Below are positions 46,417-60,036 of a stretch of DNA of 64,000 bases, one piece after another. Position 1 is the stretch's first letter. Every line of letters begins with the position of its first letter. Both the position numbers and the translations under genes were made by a program. The stretch comes from Leptospira interrogans (lineage in GTDB: Bacteria > Spirochaetota > Leptospiria > Leptospirales > Leptospiraceae). The stretch covers positions 42,439-106,438 of the forward strand of contig NZ_FTNA01000015.1 in NCBI RefSeq assembly GCF_900156205.1, read 5' to 3'. Under the pieces are notes generated by a model. That model was not told the origin of the DNA. It was given only the letters and a program-made list of their open reading frames with translations, and did no database searches.

Positions 46417-46736
46417 GCTCTTGCCCAGCAATGATCGCGGTGACCCATACAAGGTTTTGTTTAACGTGAGTTTGGTGTAAGAAAAACTAAGAAAATTTTT
46501 CTATGAAGTAGTAGTTTCTACATTCGTTTATGGAAATGGTTGATCTTAATTTTTAAATGTAAAAACAGTGGAGTTCCCACATTTCAGAGTTTTACCGTAA
46601 AATATAGATTTGTGAGAGTTCCCACAGATTAAGTCCCATGATAAATTTTTAAACATTCATTTTTTGTGATTCAAGTTGGGGAGTTCTACATTTATTTTTT
46701 ATGGAAAAATCAGGTTTTTATCAAACGAATTCTTGT

Positions 46737-47015
46737 GAGCTTGTCCTAAAGCCGTCCAATGTGGGAACTACTACGAAAATTTAACAACATTAGAACTACT
46801 TGAAAGTTCGCAAACTGCCAAATGAGACGGTTTTTGTAGGAACTACTACATTAGAGTTGTTGAAAAATTAATTCGCCATCGATTTTCGTTGTATGGAAAC
46901 TGTCGATTGAAGTAGTTTTGTTGAACTCCACTATAGAATTTTTCAACAACTCTATTTTATTAAAAATTTCTAAAGAATGATCACGTAAAATTCTTTGAGG
47001 TTTTAAGACAAGTTC
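46737..47015 (+). repeat. RepD, middle element of a triple nest
   Basis: GAGCTTGTCCTAAAGCCGTCC to TTTTAAGACAAGTTC. Without RepB it is ~176 bp and collinear with 5901-6071. Confidence 0.7.
46852..46954 (-). repeat. RepB, inner element of a triple nest
   Basis: 103 bp, TAGAGTTGTTGAAAAATT to AATTTTTCAACAACTCTA. Removing it rejoins GGAACTACTACAT with TTTATTAAAAATTTCT, as in 5991-6026. Confidence 0.75.
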
Positions 47016-47143
47016 TATGTCAAACTCACGTTTGTCTAACTCAACAAACACTCCTCATGGATTTCGTTTTATAGAGTAAAATTGAGTTCAGTCGAAGTAT
47101 TGCGAAACAAATAACCGACTAATCAGTGTTTATTGAAAGAATT

Positions 47144-47623
47144 TTATTGAGGAAATGAAACTGGGGTCGAAGGAGTTGTACTTGTCTCTCCGGATAGAAT
47201 TCTACTAGGTAGTTTGCAAAATTGATTACATCGATCCATACATTGTCTTTGTTTTGCGCTTCTATAACCTATAATTGGTAAGAAAATAGAAGTAAAAGGA
47301 TACCATTCCTCCATACAGTTTGCCTGACATTTAGAGAGTAACTGAGTGCAGGCGTTTTCGTAAGAGAATTTAGATTCTTGACCGATCAGTGCAAACCCTT
47401 CCGGAGAAAGTCCGATTCGTTTTTTTTCTTGGATCAGTTTGGCGCGTTCCACTTGCGTAAGATTGGCGTCTTCTGCGGTAGGAAAAGCGTCTGGTGATGG
47501 AGCATTTTTTCCTTTTTTAGGATTGGGAGAATCCCAGTCGACTCGGGCAAAACAATTCGTGGTTATAATGGAAGCGCAAAAAAAGCAGATCAGAAAAAAA
47601 CGAACAACAAATTTTGAATCCAT
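47144..47623 (-). CDS. Exported Cys-rich protein of unknown function
   Basis: 159 residues. Signal peptide (1-26, ending CFA). The mature part has a basic, Pro-rich linker, then two matched Cys clusters: C-x6-C-x3-C ([13 protein letters not shown]) and C-x3-C-x3-C ([10 protein letters not shown]) separated by about 27 residues, a spacing like paired disulfide helices. The C-terminus is Ser/Thr/Pro-rich. No family recognised. It is single and convergent to repeat DNA; the next gene (47761) is divergent. Confidence 0.65.
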   Translation of the reverse strand: MDSKFVVRFFLICFFCASIITTNCFARVDWDSPNPKKGKNAPSPDAFPTAEDANLTQVERAKLIQEKKRIGLSPEGFALIGQESKFSYENACTQLLSKCQANCMEEWYPFTSIFLPIIGYRSAKQRQCMDRCNQFCKLPSRILSGETSTTPSTPVSFPQ

Positions 47624-47760
47624 CGTAAAACTACAGTCTCAATGAATAAATTCTTACAAAAGATTAAAAAAAATCTACTCAAATCCTGGTTTGAAAGTTG
47701 TTTAAAGGTCCGTCGGTTTAAAAAAACGATAGGAAATAAATTTCAAAAATCAGAATACAG

Positions 47761-49020
47761 ATGAAAAAGAATCGATTTCAATCTTTTATAAAAAGTGTGA
47801 GCGTTAATATGAGAATTTTGTTTTTTCTGATCTGGGTAGTATGGTTTCTTTCTTGCACCAGTGCTGGGCGAGATGGAGAAGTGGCGCTTAAAACAGTTTC
47901 TCGTTCTTTTGCTCCAAAACAACTCAACAGAACTCCATTTGAAGGTTTTTCGGTCGTTTTACCGGAAGATGCCGATTTAGATTCTGCTCCTTTAGTTCGC
48001 TTATCAAAATCCATTCGAGAAGAAGGATTAGAGGTTCGTTCTCTTTTGATTTTAAAAGATGGGAAGTTGGTCATGGAACGTTATGCGGGAGGTGTCACTA
48101 GAAATCATAACCATAGCGTTTATTCGGTCACAAAAACGGTTACTTCTACATTACTCGGGATTTTGAATTTTGAAGGAGTTTTAAAAAACGTAGACGAACC
48201 GGTGATGGATTCACTTCGTTCCCTGGGAAATTTACCTTTTCCTTTGCTAGAAGGAAAAGAATCTTTAAGATTGAGAGATGTTCTGCATATGGCTTCCGGA
48301 ATGCGTTGGTCCGAATTTCCGGAACGAGAAGATATAAGAACGGCGGAAGATCCGCTTGTAATTGCTCTATTGCCCGAAGTGAAAGATAAACCAGGAACGA
48401 AGTTTGATTACAGTAATGGGGACTCACAACTTGCAGCTGCGGTTTTGGAAAATAAGTCTGGATCTACACTGCTTCAGTTTGCTGAAAAAACTTTATTCTC
48501 TTGGTTGGATTTTAAAGATTATGAATGGTACACCTCTCCTTCGGGAAGACAGACCGCTGGTTTTGGTTTGAGATTAAGGCCTGTGGATATGTTGAAACTA
48601 GGGATTTTATATTTGAATAACGGAAATTATAAAGGCAAAAAAATTCTTAAACCGGATTGGATCAGACAGGCGATCAAACCGGGAGCTTCCCAAAATTATG
48701 GTTATCAACTTTGGACGCATCAGTTTGAAGGTAAAAAGACTTTTATGGCCAATGGAAAAGGAAGTCAGTTCGTGTATGTGATTCCTCATAGAAGAATGGT
48801 AATTGTAGTCACTTCTGCGATTTGGGATAAACCTATCAATTTTCTTTTGGATAAAATTCTCGAAAATGTAAAGGAAGCTTTGGATTCAAAAGATAAGAAA
48901 AAAATTCCGGAAAAAGAAACTCGGTTTTTAGAAGAAATACACGAAGCGTCTCTCACAATCGGGAATTCGGCTCTTTGGAAGGATTTAGATGAACCTCATT
49001 TAGTTCATCAAAAAAAATAA
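47761..49020 (+). CDS. Beta-lactamase-family (class C-like) serine hydrolase lipoprotein
   Basis: 419 residues. Signal with lipobox WFLSC (C32 from the first ATG; an internal ATG at 47809 gives a more standard 16-residue signal). The catalytic motifs are S122-V-T-K125 and Y217-S-N219, with a final HxG-like block ([10 protein letters not shown]). This is the serine beta-lactamase/esterase EstB superfamily; members are carboxypeptidases, esterases or lactamases. The extra Lys-rich C-terminus ([11 protein letters not shown]) is unusual. No regulator gene of ampR type is near, so a role in beta-lactam resistance is unlikely to be read from context. Confidence 0.8.
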   Translation: MKKNRFQSFIKSVSVNMRILFFLIWVVWFLSCTSAGRDGEVALKTVSRSFAPKQLNRTPFEGFSVVLPEDADLDSAPLVRLSKSIREEGLEVRSLLILKDGKLVMERYAGGVTRNHNHSVYSVTKTVTSTLLGILNFEGVLKNVDEPVMDSLRSLGNLPFPLLEGKESLRLRDVLHMASGMRWSEFPEREDIRTAEDPLVIALLPEVKDKPGTKFDYSNGDSQLAAAVLENKSGSTLLQFAEKTLFSWLDFKDYEWYTSPSGRQTAGFGLRLRPVDMLKLGILYLNNGNYKGKKILKPDWIRQAIKPGASQNYGYQLWTHQFEGKKTFMANGKGSQFVYVIPHRRMVIVVTSAIWDKPINFLLDKILENVKEALDSKDKKKIPEKETRFLEEIHEASLTIGNSALWKDLDEPHLVHQKK

Positions 49021-49143
49021 ATATTATAATATATTGAATTTATTTTATTATCTTGTATATCGTTTGGTAAAAATTTAAGAGCAACTTCTATAAAGAATTT
49101 GTCCAAATATTTTGAAAGGTATAAAATGATAATTTTTTATTAT

Positions 49144-49247
49144 TAGAGTTGTTGAAAAATTCCCTAGTTCCGATTAACAAAACTGCTTCAATCGATTATT
49201 TCATAAAACAGAAACAAGATGGAGAATTAATTTTTCAAAAATTCTAT
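49144..49247 (+). repeat. RepB copy
   Basis: TAGAGTTGTTGAAAAATTCC to AATTTTTCAAAAATTCTA, 104 bp. Confidence 0.7.
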
Positions 49248-49618
49248 TATATAATTTTCACGTGTCCGAGTAATAATTTGTGGGAACTACTACATTTTGT
49301 TACTGAATCACTATGGTAATCGTTCCTGAAAAAATGAAAAATTCAAATTTTGAGACTAAAAGAAGAGGATCGAAAGAATTTCAAAAAATTTGAGCTTTTT
49401 TCCAGTTTAATTTTCATCGCGTTTTCTATAATTTTTTGATTCTTTCCGGTGATTTTGTTTTTTACTATTTGTTCTTGGATGGCGTTTTATTTATGTTATA
49501 CGACATTTGAAGCCTTTTTCAGGGACGATCATGTAACAAGAGTGTCCTTACTTTATATCTAAAATGTTAATGATCGTTAAAACTTCTAATCATTAGAATA
49601 GTAGTAACAGCTTCGTAA

Positions 49619-49888
49619 TGAATATGAGTTTGGCTGAGAGAGAATTTTTTAAAAGTATGAGTTCCCACAATTTTAGAATTTATTCTTACCGATCTCTATC
49701 CAATTGAGAACCGTAAATTTTTATTACAAAGCCCTATTTCAGCGTAAAATACGGACACTTATTTTATAGTTCTGAGTAAAATCGTGATTTGTGGTAGTTC
49801 CCACATTTAAAGAGTCGATCTAAAACGTTTAGATTCCAACTTTTTCAGAAAAATAAATTATGGATTTCTCATGTCGAACTTACGCTAA
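49619..49888 (+). repeat. RepE interrupted by RepC
   Basis: Left part ends TTTTAGAATTTATTC; right part resumes AATCGTGATTTGTGGTAG. The exact 16-mer TGTGGTAGTTCCCACA lies at 49790-49805. Ends are approximate. Confidence 0.6.
49686..49779 (+). repeat. RepC inside RepE
   Basis: TTACCGATCTCTATCCAATT to TTATAGTTCTGAGTAA, 94 bp; moderately diverged from the 2132 copy. Confidence 0.6.
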
Positions 49889-50056
49889 TTCTAATCGTGA
49901 TTTTTTTAGATTTAGGACAACTTCTTGTTCTTAAGAAAGGATTTTTGCCTGTAAGGTCAGAGTTACGACCGCTTTGAAAAATGAGAATTTTTTTAGAACT
50001 ATCTTGCAAGACTAGACGCTAAAAAAAGAATTCTAAGATAATTTAAAGAGGTATCT

Positions 50057-50536
50057 ATGAGTGAACTCAAAACGGGAGCTAAAGCACCTGGTTTTTCTGC
50101 GCTTAACGAAAAAGGTGAAAAGGTTAAACTTTCCGATTTGTCCGGGCCAAAAGGAACTGTACTTTATTTTTATCCAAAAGATCAAACTCCAGGCTGTACG
50201 ACCGAAGCTTGCGATTTTAGGGATAATTTTTCAAGGATTAAAAAAACTGGATTTAATGTGGTTGGGGTATCAAAAGACAGTGTGAAATCGCATCAGAAAT
50301 TTATTGAAAAGCAGGAACTAAACTTCACACTCATCTCGGACGAGGACGGAAAAATTTGCGAGGACTATGGAGTTTGGCAAATGAAAAAATTCATGGGAAG
50401 AGAATTTATGGGAATTGTAAGAACTACATTCTTGATCGGAGCGGACGGAAAAATTCTCAAGGTATATCCCAAAGTCAGCGTGAAAGGACATGTAGATGAA
50501 ATCCTTTCCGACATTAAAACATTGGAGAAAAAATGA
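50057..50536 (+). CDS. bcp: Thioredoxin-dependent peroxiredoxin (Bcp/PrxQ type)
   Basis: 159 residues. Peroxidatic C47 in [12 protein letters not shown] and resolving C52 five residues later, as in atypical 2-Cys PrxQ/Bcp. The thioredoxin-like fold is complete, and [12 protein letters not shown] is near the C-terminus. It reduces hydroperoxides in the cytoplasm with thioredoxin as electron donor. AGAGGT lies 7 bases before the ATG. The stop overlaps the start of the aminopeptidase gene (ATGA). Confidence 0.93.
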   Translation: MSELKTGAKAPGFSALNEKGEKVKLSDLSGPKGTVLYFYPKDQTPGCTTEACDFRDNFSRIKKTGFNVVGVSKDSVKSHQKFIEKQELNFTLISDEDGKICEDYGVWQMKKFMGREFMGIVRTTFLIGADGKILKVYPKVSVKGHVDEILSDIKTLEKK

Positions 50537-52020
50537 AACTGGATAAAAATAAAATCCAAATCTCGATCGGGAAAAATCCTTCTAAGACGTTTTATAAATT
50601 ACAACTTCTTTTAAAAGATCATTTTCCTGAGAATTTAAAGACGAAATTCTCTTTTCAAACTGCTTCTGGAATTTTTACGGGAGAAAACGGACAGATTTTT
50701 ACAGATGAAGTCGAAAAAATCATTTATTTAGGGTTAGGCGAAACTTCCAAAATAAAAATCAGGGGAGTCGCACAACATTTTTTTCAATTTGGAGAGAAAC
50801 TTAAAAAGTGGGAAGGTGTGGGTTTAGAAATTCATCTTCCAAAGGTTTTGACCAACTCGCTTTCAGCGGACTTAGTAGTTTATCAAATTGTAAACTCTTT
50901 AGAACAAGGAGCTTATGCGATTAACGTTTTGGCAAAAGAATACAAAGAAAATTCCAAAAAAATAGGGAACGTATCTTTTATACTTCAAGACGCAGCAAAA
51001 TTGAAAGAAGCAGAAAAAGGACTCAAACGAGGAAAGATCGTTAGCCGTTATATCAACGGAGTTCGTCATATCGCTCATCTTCCTGCAAACCATTTTACTC
51101 CGGAAGAATTTGTCTCTAGATCTAAAGAAATCGCAAAAGACAACGGGCTTAAAATTACAGTCTTTGACGAACCTCAATTAAAAAAAGAAAAAATGGGGGG
51201 AATCCTTTCCGTTTGCGAAGGTTCTGATAAAAAAGCGAAAATGATTCTTTTGGAATATACTCCAGTAAAACCAATTACGAAGAAAAAACTTGCGATCATC
51301 GGCAAGGGACTCACTTTTGATTCGGGTGGGATCAGCATTAAACCGGCTCAGGATATGCACGAAATGAAATACGATATGTGTGGAGCGGCTACGGCAATCC
51401 ATGCGATCGGGGCGATCGCCGAACTAGGATTAGGTGTTCCTGTAATTGCAGCGATTGGAGTTGCGGAAAATATGCCTGACGCCGCAGCTATCAAACCGGG
51501 AGACGTATATACTGCATATAACGGAATTACTGTGGAAGTTCAAAATACGGACGCGGAAGGTCGTTTAGTTTTGGGAGATGTACTCTCTTATGTAGGAAAA
51601 AAATTTAAACCGGATTACATGTTGGATCTTGCAACTTTAACTGGAGCGATTATCATTTCTTTAGGACACGAAGCTGCCGGTGTGATGAGTAACTCCGATG
51701 TTCTTACAAATCTATTAAAAGAAGCGTCTATTTCTTCGGATGAAAGAATTTGGGAAATGCCTCTTTGGGAGGAATATTCAGAAGACTTAAAAAGTGACAT
51801 TGCAGACATTCGAAACGTGGCTGGAAGGGCCGGGGGTTCTTTGTCAGCGGCGAAGTTTTTGGAAAGATTTGTGGAACCCGGGATCGCTTGGGCACATATT
51901 GATATTGCAGGAACTGCTTGGAGAAAAAAAACTTCTGGAACTCAAATTGGTAACGGGCCAACCGGATACGGGGTTCGACTTTTAGTAGATTTGGTTGAAA
52001 AGATTGGCAAAAAGAAATAG
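50533..52020 (+). CDS. pepA: Leucyl aminopeptidase (M17)
   Basis: 495 residues, family length. The two-metal M17 active-site blocks are present: [15 protein letters not shown] (Lys and Asp ligands), DMCGAA, and [12 protein letters not shown] (the signature NTDAEGRL). It releases N-terminal residues from peptides in the cytoplasm with Zn or Mn. Translation is probably coupled to bcp through the 4-base overlap. The N-terminal domain (1-170) is diverged, as usual for the family. Confidence 0.93.
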   Translation: MKLDKNKIQISIGKNPSKTFYKLQLLLKDHFPENLKTKFSFQTASGIFTGENGQIFTDEVEKIIYLGLGETSKIKIRGVAQHFFQFGEKLKKWEGVGLEIHLPKVLTNSLSADLVVYQIVNSLEQGAYAINVLAKEYKENSKKIGNVSFILQDAAKLKEAEKGLKRGKIVSRYINGVRHIAHLPANHFTPEEFVSRSKEIAKDNGLKITVFDEPQLKKEKMGGILSVCEGSDKKAKMILLEYTPVKPITKKKLAIIGKGLTFDSGGISIKPAQDMHEMKYDMCGAATAIHAIGAIAELGLGVPVIAAIGVAENMPDAAAIKPGDVYTAYNGITVEVQNTDAEGRLVLGDVLSYVGKKFKPDYMLDLATLTGAIIISLGHEAAGVMSNSDVLTNLLKEASISSDERIWEMPLWEEYSEDLKSDIADIRNVAGRAGGSLSAAKFLERFVEPGIAWAHIDIAGTAWRKKTSGTQIGNGPTGYGVRLLVDLVEKIGKKK

Positions 52021-53171
52021 AAGATACAGTCGTATATTAGATTTATATGTTTCTTTTGTAAAATGATTCTGCACTTTTTACATGAGACTATAAAGTTTTA
52101 GTTTACAAATTGATAATTTTTGTTTGTAAAATTTAAAGATTTGGATCGGGCCAAATCATAGGATACAAAACTTTGACCATTCTTTGTTTTGATCGTTGGC
52201 CTCGGAAGTTTACACAACATTATGAATCTTTCATGTATTACTCAGAGTTATATAAGATCTATCTCAAAGCCTATCTAACGATCCTTAGGAAGTGAGATTG
52301 GGTTTCACAAAATGCTGTAACTCATATAGAAATTATAGTAACAGAAAAATGTTAAAAAACTATAAATCATTCGATACTGCGATTTCTGTGGGAACTACTA
52401 CATTTTATTGTGAGTTTAAAGACGATTGATTCTAAGGTTTTGGGACAAGCTCATGATTATTACTCGGATGTATAAAAATAATACAATTCTGAAATTGTTT
52501 TGAAACTTAAAATGTGGGATCTCCCACAAACCATGATTTTACAAGCAATTCTTAAAATTGTAAGAATTCATACTTTTATAAAATTTTTTCTTACGTTCCT
52601 ATTCACGTTAATTATTACTCGAACGCATGAAAATAATACGATTTTGAGACTGTTTCAAAATGTGGGATCTCACACAAAAAAGCCAATGATTTCAAGCTGG
52701 ATATAATTTCGGCGTAAAAAAAATTGGGACGAAATCCGGCGTTGCAGAATCGTGTTTTTAACTCCAGTCAATAATTGCATGAAAGAAACGTAATATGATA
52801 TTTCGTCTTAAGCTACGACCTAAAACGCGACCCGCAAAACTCAGCAAATGCCTCTCTAAGGATCGGCAGCGTTTTATTGAATTTAAGAAGTGAAACGCTG
52901 AGCTTCAATCGTTCTCGCATTGTATGATACCGAATACGCATTAACCGACACTTTGTCGCAACATTTACGGGAACTCAATTTTCTAGGGATCAGTAATAGA
53001 ATGGGGTTTGCCAACTTCTATAAAATAGAGTATCTAAAAAATTCTATAAGAAACGGCTGGGTTTGTTTCAAAATTAATGTTGCATTATTCTATAAGATTG
53101 TAAGAACGATAGTTATTTAGAAAAAAATAGATTTAACGGATCGTTTTTGTCCTTCTTAAAAAAGAATTATA
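52021..53171. other. Gene-free interval with RepF and debris
   Basis: Contains a RepD end (TTTTGGGACAAGCTC near 52440), two RepA end fragments (near 52457 and 52614) around RepE-like debris, and a RepF copy (52728-52950). The last 200 bases have no recognised feature. Confidence 0.55.
52728..52950 (+). repeat. RepF copy
   Basis: Shares AATTGCATGAAAGAAACGTA, ATTTCGTCTTAAG and TTTAAGAAGTGAAACGCT with 14521 and 61806. Confidence 0.55.
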
Positions 53172-53966
53172 ATGAAACTTATTTTAACTTTTGCTAATAA
53201 ATTTCGAAAACGAATTTTAACATTAATCCAATCCTTAAGATTTTTTTTAAAATTAGCTTTGATCGTATTTGGTGTTTCCAGTTGTGTATATGCAGATACT
53301 ATACCTTCTAAGGTGAATGAAATTGCACTTCCGTCGGAAAGTACACGGGTTCGGTTTAAAAAAAATTCTTTTCCGGATTTTGTACAAAATCTTCCGTTAA
53401 AATCGGATCGAACTCTTTGGACATATAAAAAAGAGAATATCATTCGACGTTATGATACAATTGCAATTTTAGACGTTCCACTTTTGTTTCAGAGTGATTT
53501 AGAGCAATGCGCGGATTATACGATGCGTATATGGGCAGAATATCATAAACAAAACAACCATTTAAATCGGCTGTATCTTTTTGATTATAATGGAAATCAA
53601 AAGTTTTTTTCCAAAAGCGGACTTTCTTACTTTTCCTTCTTGAGAAAAGCGTTCGCGTCTTCCAACTCGTATTCTATTAAAAAAGGTGGAAAAATTATTT
53701 CGGAAACGGATTTAAAACCAGGAGATTTGTTTGTCCAGAATGAAACTGGAGGAATTGGACACGTCTCTATGATTTTAGATTTAGCAGAAAATCGAAAAGG
53801 AGAAAAATTCTTTTTGATTGGATTCAGTTTTATGCCAGCTCAGGAAATGCATATTGAAAGAGCACCTAAAGAATTTGGTTCTCGGGGCTGGTTTACCTAT
53901 TCCGGTTTTATTTCTCATCTGAAAGAATCGTATCCATATGGGCATTCTGTTTTGAGAAGATTTTAG
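53172..53966 (+). CDS. DUF4846-family exported protein, possible Cys/His hydrolase
   Basis: 264 residues. A basic N-terminus, hydrophobic run and VSSC (C38) suggest a lipoprotein or cleaved signal. The body matches my memory of DUF4846: DLEQCADYTMRIWAEY, then LKPGDLFVQ, GGIGHVSMILDLAEN and MPAQEMHI. A Cys in a helix (C113) and His after a PGD-type turn (H197) are placed as in NlpC/P60- or CHAP-like cysteine hydrolases, so a cell-wall or amide-cleaving activity is possible; the family has no settled function to my knowledge. Monocistronic; no clear Shine-Dalgarno. Confidence 0.75.
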   Translation: MKLILTFANKFRKRILTLIQSLRFFLKLALIVFGVSSCVYADTIPSKVNEIALPSESTRVRFKKNSFPDFVQNLPLKSDRTLWTYKKENIIRRYDTIAILDVPLLFQSDLEQCADYTMRIWAEYHKQNNHLNRLYLFDYNGNQKFFSKSGLSYFSFLRKAFASSNSYSIKKGGKIISETDLKPGDLFVQNETGGIGHVSMILDLAENRKGEKFFLIGFSFMPAQEMHIERAPKEFGSRGWFTYSGFISHLKESYPYGHSVLRRF

Positions 53967-54664
53967 AATTGTAATTTGTAAGCTTATCGAACTTTTATTT
54001 TTAATATTATAAATTTTTAATGTATTTGTGTGAGACGGTTTTTTGGATGTATGACGCCGTTTGAAAATAAAGACGATTGTTGTATAATGTTTTCTGTATA
54101 TACTTTATTGACCAGAGTTTAGCCCGTTCTGGCTGCCGAGGGCACCTGGATTCGTTCAGATTTTCTTACATCGAATTCACGCTATTTAAATCAGTAAAAG
54201 TGTGGGAACTACCACCACGATTGAAATACAGAAAGTTTTTGAAAAAGCGCAATGAGACTAAATCTGTGGGAACTACTGCGAATTGAGAATTTTACGTTGA
54301 AGTTTTGAAATGTGGGAACTCCAGCATTTTATTAGAAACTTCTAAAAGATTATGCTTTTAGTAAAATGTGTGCGGTTTATCCTTATTTTAACGTGAGTTT
54401 GGCATAAGGAAATTTTCTAAAAGTATGAGTCTCTACAATTTTAGAATTTATTCCTAAAATCGTAATTTGTAAGAGTTCCCACATCATTTTACAGATAAAT
54501 CTAAGTTTTGTGGTAGTTCCCACATTTAAAAAATCAATTTGTAGAGTTCAGATTTCAAAATTATGAGTTTTTTACGTAGAACTCACGTTATTTTAAATTT
54601 CTAAAATTTTTCATGAATGCTGATAAACTTTCAAAAAACGTAATAAACTTCTAAAGTTACAAAT
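53967..54664. other. Gene-free interval with RepE
   Basis: Debris with TGTGGGAACT boxes (54200-54330) and a compact, uninterrupted RepE (54388-54590). Confidence 0.6.
54388..54590 (+). repeat. RepE, short uninterrupted form (203 bp)
   Basis: TTAACGTGAGTTTGGCATAAG to TACGTAGAACTCACGTTA. It contains the exact 16-mer TGTGGTAGTTCCCACA (54509-54524) and the unsplit site TTTATTCCTAAAATCGTAAT. Confidence 0.7.
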
Positions 54665-55177
54665 TTAGTCTTTTTCAAAAAGAAGTCTTAAAGAAAATAA
54701 AGTAGTAAAACCCCAAGCGAACAAAAAGGCATAAAATTTCCAACTGAAGACGTAGTCTGTAGTATTAAGAAAGTTCACAAAAAAAGATTCTGGAAAGAAA
54801 ATACCGGCTAACGCACCTAAGCCGAGAAGAAATTGAACACTCAAAAGAAAAATATCTAACCAATGAGAGCGCCAAAACGAACCAAAGAAAAAAACACCTG
54901 CGGAAAGAAAAATAAAATAAAAGTTAGACGAAACTCTAAGCCCCTCGGTTTCTTCGCCGCCTAAATTGATCGTATATTCGATCCAAGTTGAAAGACTAAA
55001 TAAAAGTTGAAGAGTAAGTGTAATAAAAAGACCTTTTTCAGAAATGGATTTTTCTTTCCAGAATTCTTGAAACCTTCCAGAGAAAGAAAGATAAAACGTA
55101 AGCCATTCTTTCAAAACCAGAGGAACCGAACGAAAGCTCCACTGAATATCTTTCCAAAGATTACGAAACATCTTCAA
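54665..55177 (-). CDS. Integral membrane protein of unknown function
   Basis: 170 residues with four hydrophobic segments (about 48-66, 83-101, 107-126 and 141-163) after a ~45-residue amphipathic N-terminus. No domain recognised. Its start lies 17 bases inside the end of the RidA-like gene, so the two are probably one transcript. Nothing in the sequence links their functions. Confidence 0.65.
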   Translation of the reverse strand: MKMFRNLWKDIQWSFRSVPLVLKEWLTFYLSFSGRFQEFWKEKSISEKGLFITLTLQLLFSLSTWIEYTINLGGEETEGLRVSSNFYFIFLSAGVFFFGSFWRSHWLDIFLLSVQFLLGLGALAGIFFPESFFVNFLNTTDYVFSWKFYAFLFAWGFTTLFSLRLLFEKD

Positions 55178-55628
55178 CCTGAAAGGTCACTTCCACTTCC
55201 ACAGGAGCATTCAAAGGAAGAGAAGAAACACCCACTGCAAAACGTGCATGACGTCCCGTTTCTCCAAACACGGAAAGAAAAAAATTACTGCTATGATTGG
55301 CTACTAAATGGTGTTCCGAAAAGTTCGGACTAGAAGCTACAAAAACTCCGACTTTTATCACCTTAATGATTTTATCCGGATCACCACAAACTGCCGAAGC
55401 CGCCGCAATTGCGTTTAAGCTGGCTTGAATGGTGGCTTCTTTTACGTCTTCGATGGAAAGGTCTTCGCCCAATTTACCGGAAAGAATCAACTGTCCTTCC
55501 TTAAGAGGGAGTTGACCGGAAGTAAAAACTAAATTTCCGGATCGGTTTGCTGGAATATACGCTGCGATTGCTTGAGGAGGGGGTGGAAGTTTATAACCAA
55601 GGGATTCGATTTTATTTAAAATGTTCAT
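55161..55628 (-). CDS. RidA-family protein (YjgF/YER057c/UK114)
   Basis: 155 residues, the longer RidA subgroup. Typical features: IPANRSGNLVFTSGQLPLKEG near the N-terminus, KIIKVGVFV in the middle, and GRHARFAVGVSSLPLNAPVEVEVTF at the C-terminus with the conserved Arg. RidA proteins hydrolyse reactive enamine/imine products of PLP enzymes; whether this subgroup is catalytic is not certain. It precedes the membrane protein gene with a 17-base overlap. Confidence 0.85.
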   Translation of the reverse strand: MNILNKIESLGYKLPPPPQAIAAYIPANRSGNLVFTSGQLPLKEGQLILSGKLGEDLSIEDVKEATIQASLNAIAAASAVCGDPDKIIKVIKVGVFVASSPNFSEHHLVANHSSNFFLSVFGETGRHARFAVGVSSLPLNAPVEVEVTFQVEDVS

Positions 55629-55673
55629 TACTTTCTAAAGAATCATAGAAGATCCTTCCAGAAAGATAGTATC

Positions 55674-55721
<48 letters not shown>

Positions 55722-55746
55722 CTTTTGGTTTCACTAGATCCAGAGA

Positions 55747-59207
<3,461 letters not shown>

Positions 59208-59227
<20 letters not shown>

Positions 59228-59993
59228 AGAATCTGCAAATACGATTAAAGATACAATTTGGGAAGCGGCCCTAAGAGCGGTAGAAAAAATCAATCAAGGA
59301 TACCTTTGGCTTTTTCGTACTGCGAGCGAGGACGGAGTTTCTCGTAAAACCTTATTTCTCACTTATTCGTGGATCGGGGTCGTTTTATTTTTTACTTCGT
59401 TTATACTTTCGGGTAACAGTCCTTTTGTCACTTTAGTCCCATTTTCACTTTATGAGTTAGGTAACCGGGATCATAGGACCGAAATAACAATTTACGTTTC
59501 TGATGGAGAACGCCAGGTCTTTCCGGTTCGTAGAAAAGTTCTTTTGGAGGATGAAGAGTTTCGTCATAAAACGATGATACTCATCGGAGAAATTAGCGAA
59601 TCTTCTTATTTTGATAAAACCTTAGAGGGAGGAAAAGGAGAACATTATAAAAATCTAAAGCGTCTTCCCGAAATCCAATACGCGGTAAAAGCGATTTGGA
59701 AAAACGGAGGAACATTGATTTTAGATTTTAGAAAATCCACTCTTCAGGAAATTCTTTCTGGAATGAAATTTAGAATCGATTATACTTATGCTCGAAGGAT
59801 GAACGACGAAGAAAAACAAAAGGAAATCGCTCGAAAAAAAATGGCACTTTTGGATTCTACCTTTCTAGCTTTGGAAAAAACCGTTTTCGAGAATTTTCAA
59901 GACATTCAGAGCGTGGAATATAGGTTAGACGGGTTATCCGAAAACATCTCCGGAATGGAATATTCTCTCGATTTATCACATAAAAGGAATTGA
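59208..59993 (+). CDS. Membrane-anchored protein with GerM-like domain
   Basis: 261 residues from ATG 59208, 20 bases inside the amidase gene. One transmembrane segment (about 51-69), then a periplasmic part with EITIYVSDGERQVFPVRRKVLLEDEE, the pattern of GerMN domains (small beta-alpha domains in cell-wall and spore proteins). The link to the amidase gene upstream supports an envelope role. The GerM assignment is by pattern only; an in-frame GTG at 59202 is possible. A Lys/Glu-rich helical segment follows. Confidence 0.6.
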
Positions 59994-60036
59994 TTCACTT
60001 TTCTCGTCTGTTTTTTTGGCCGATACTAAAAACAAG

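Larger units (their letters stand above)
46461..47033 (+). repeat. RepE, outer element of a triple nest
   Basis: Starts TTAACGTGAGTTTGGTGTAAG. Its end is split by RepD: CAAACGAATTCTT before and ATGTCAAACTCACGTTT after; the uninterrupted end at about 26780-26815 reads ATAAATCTCTTACATCAAAC. Confidence 0.6.
46417..47143. other. Gene-free interval: triple-nested repeats
   Basis: Consists mostly of RepE (46461-47033) interrupted by RepD (46737-47015), which is itself interrupted by RepB (46852-46954). The last ~110 bases have no feature. Confidence 0.65.
49021..50056. other. Gene-free interval with RepB and RepE/RepC nest
   Basis: RepB (49144-49247), a RepA end fragment (GTGTCCGAGTAATAA near 49262), and RepE (49619-49888) with a RepC inserted (49686-49779). 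About 200 bases before bcp are free of repeats. Confidence 0.65.

Noticed and set aside
46851..47051. 66-codon minus-strand ORF
   Set aside because: It is formed by RepB and RepD sequence at the triple nest.
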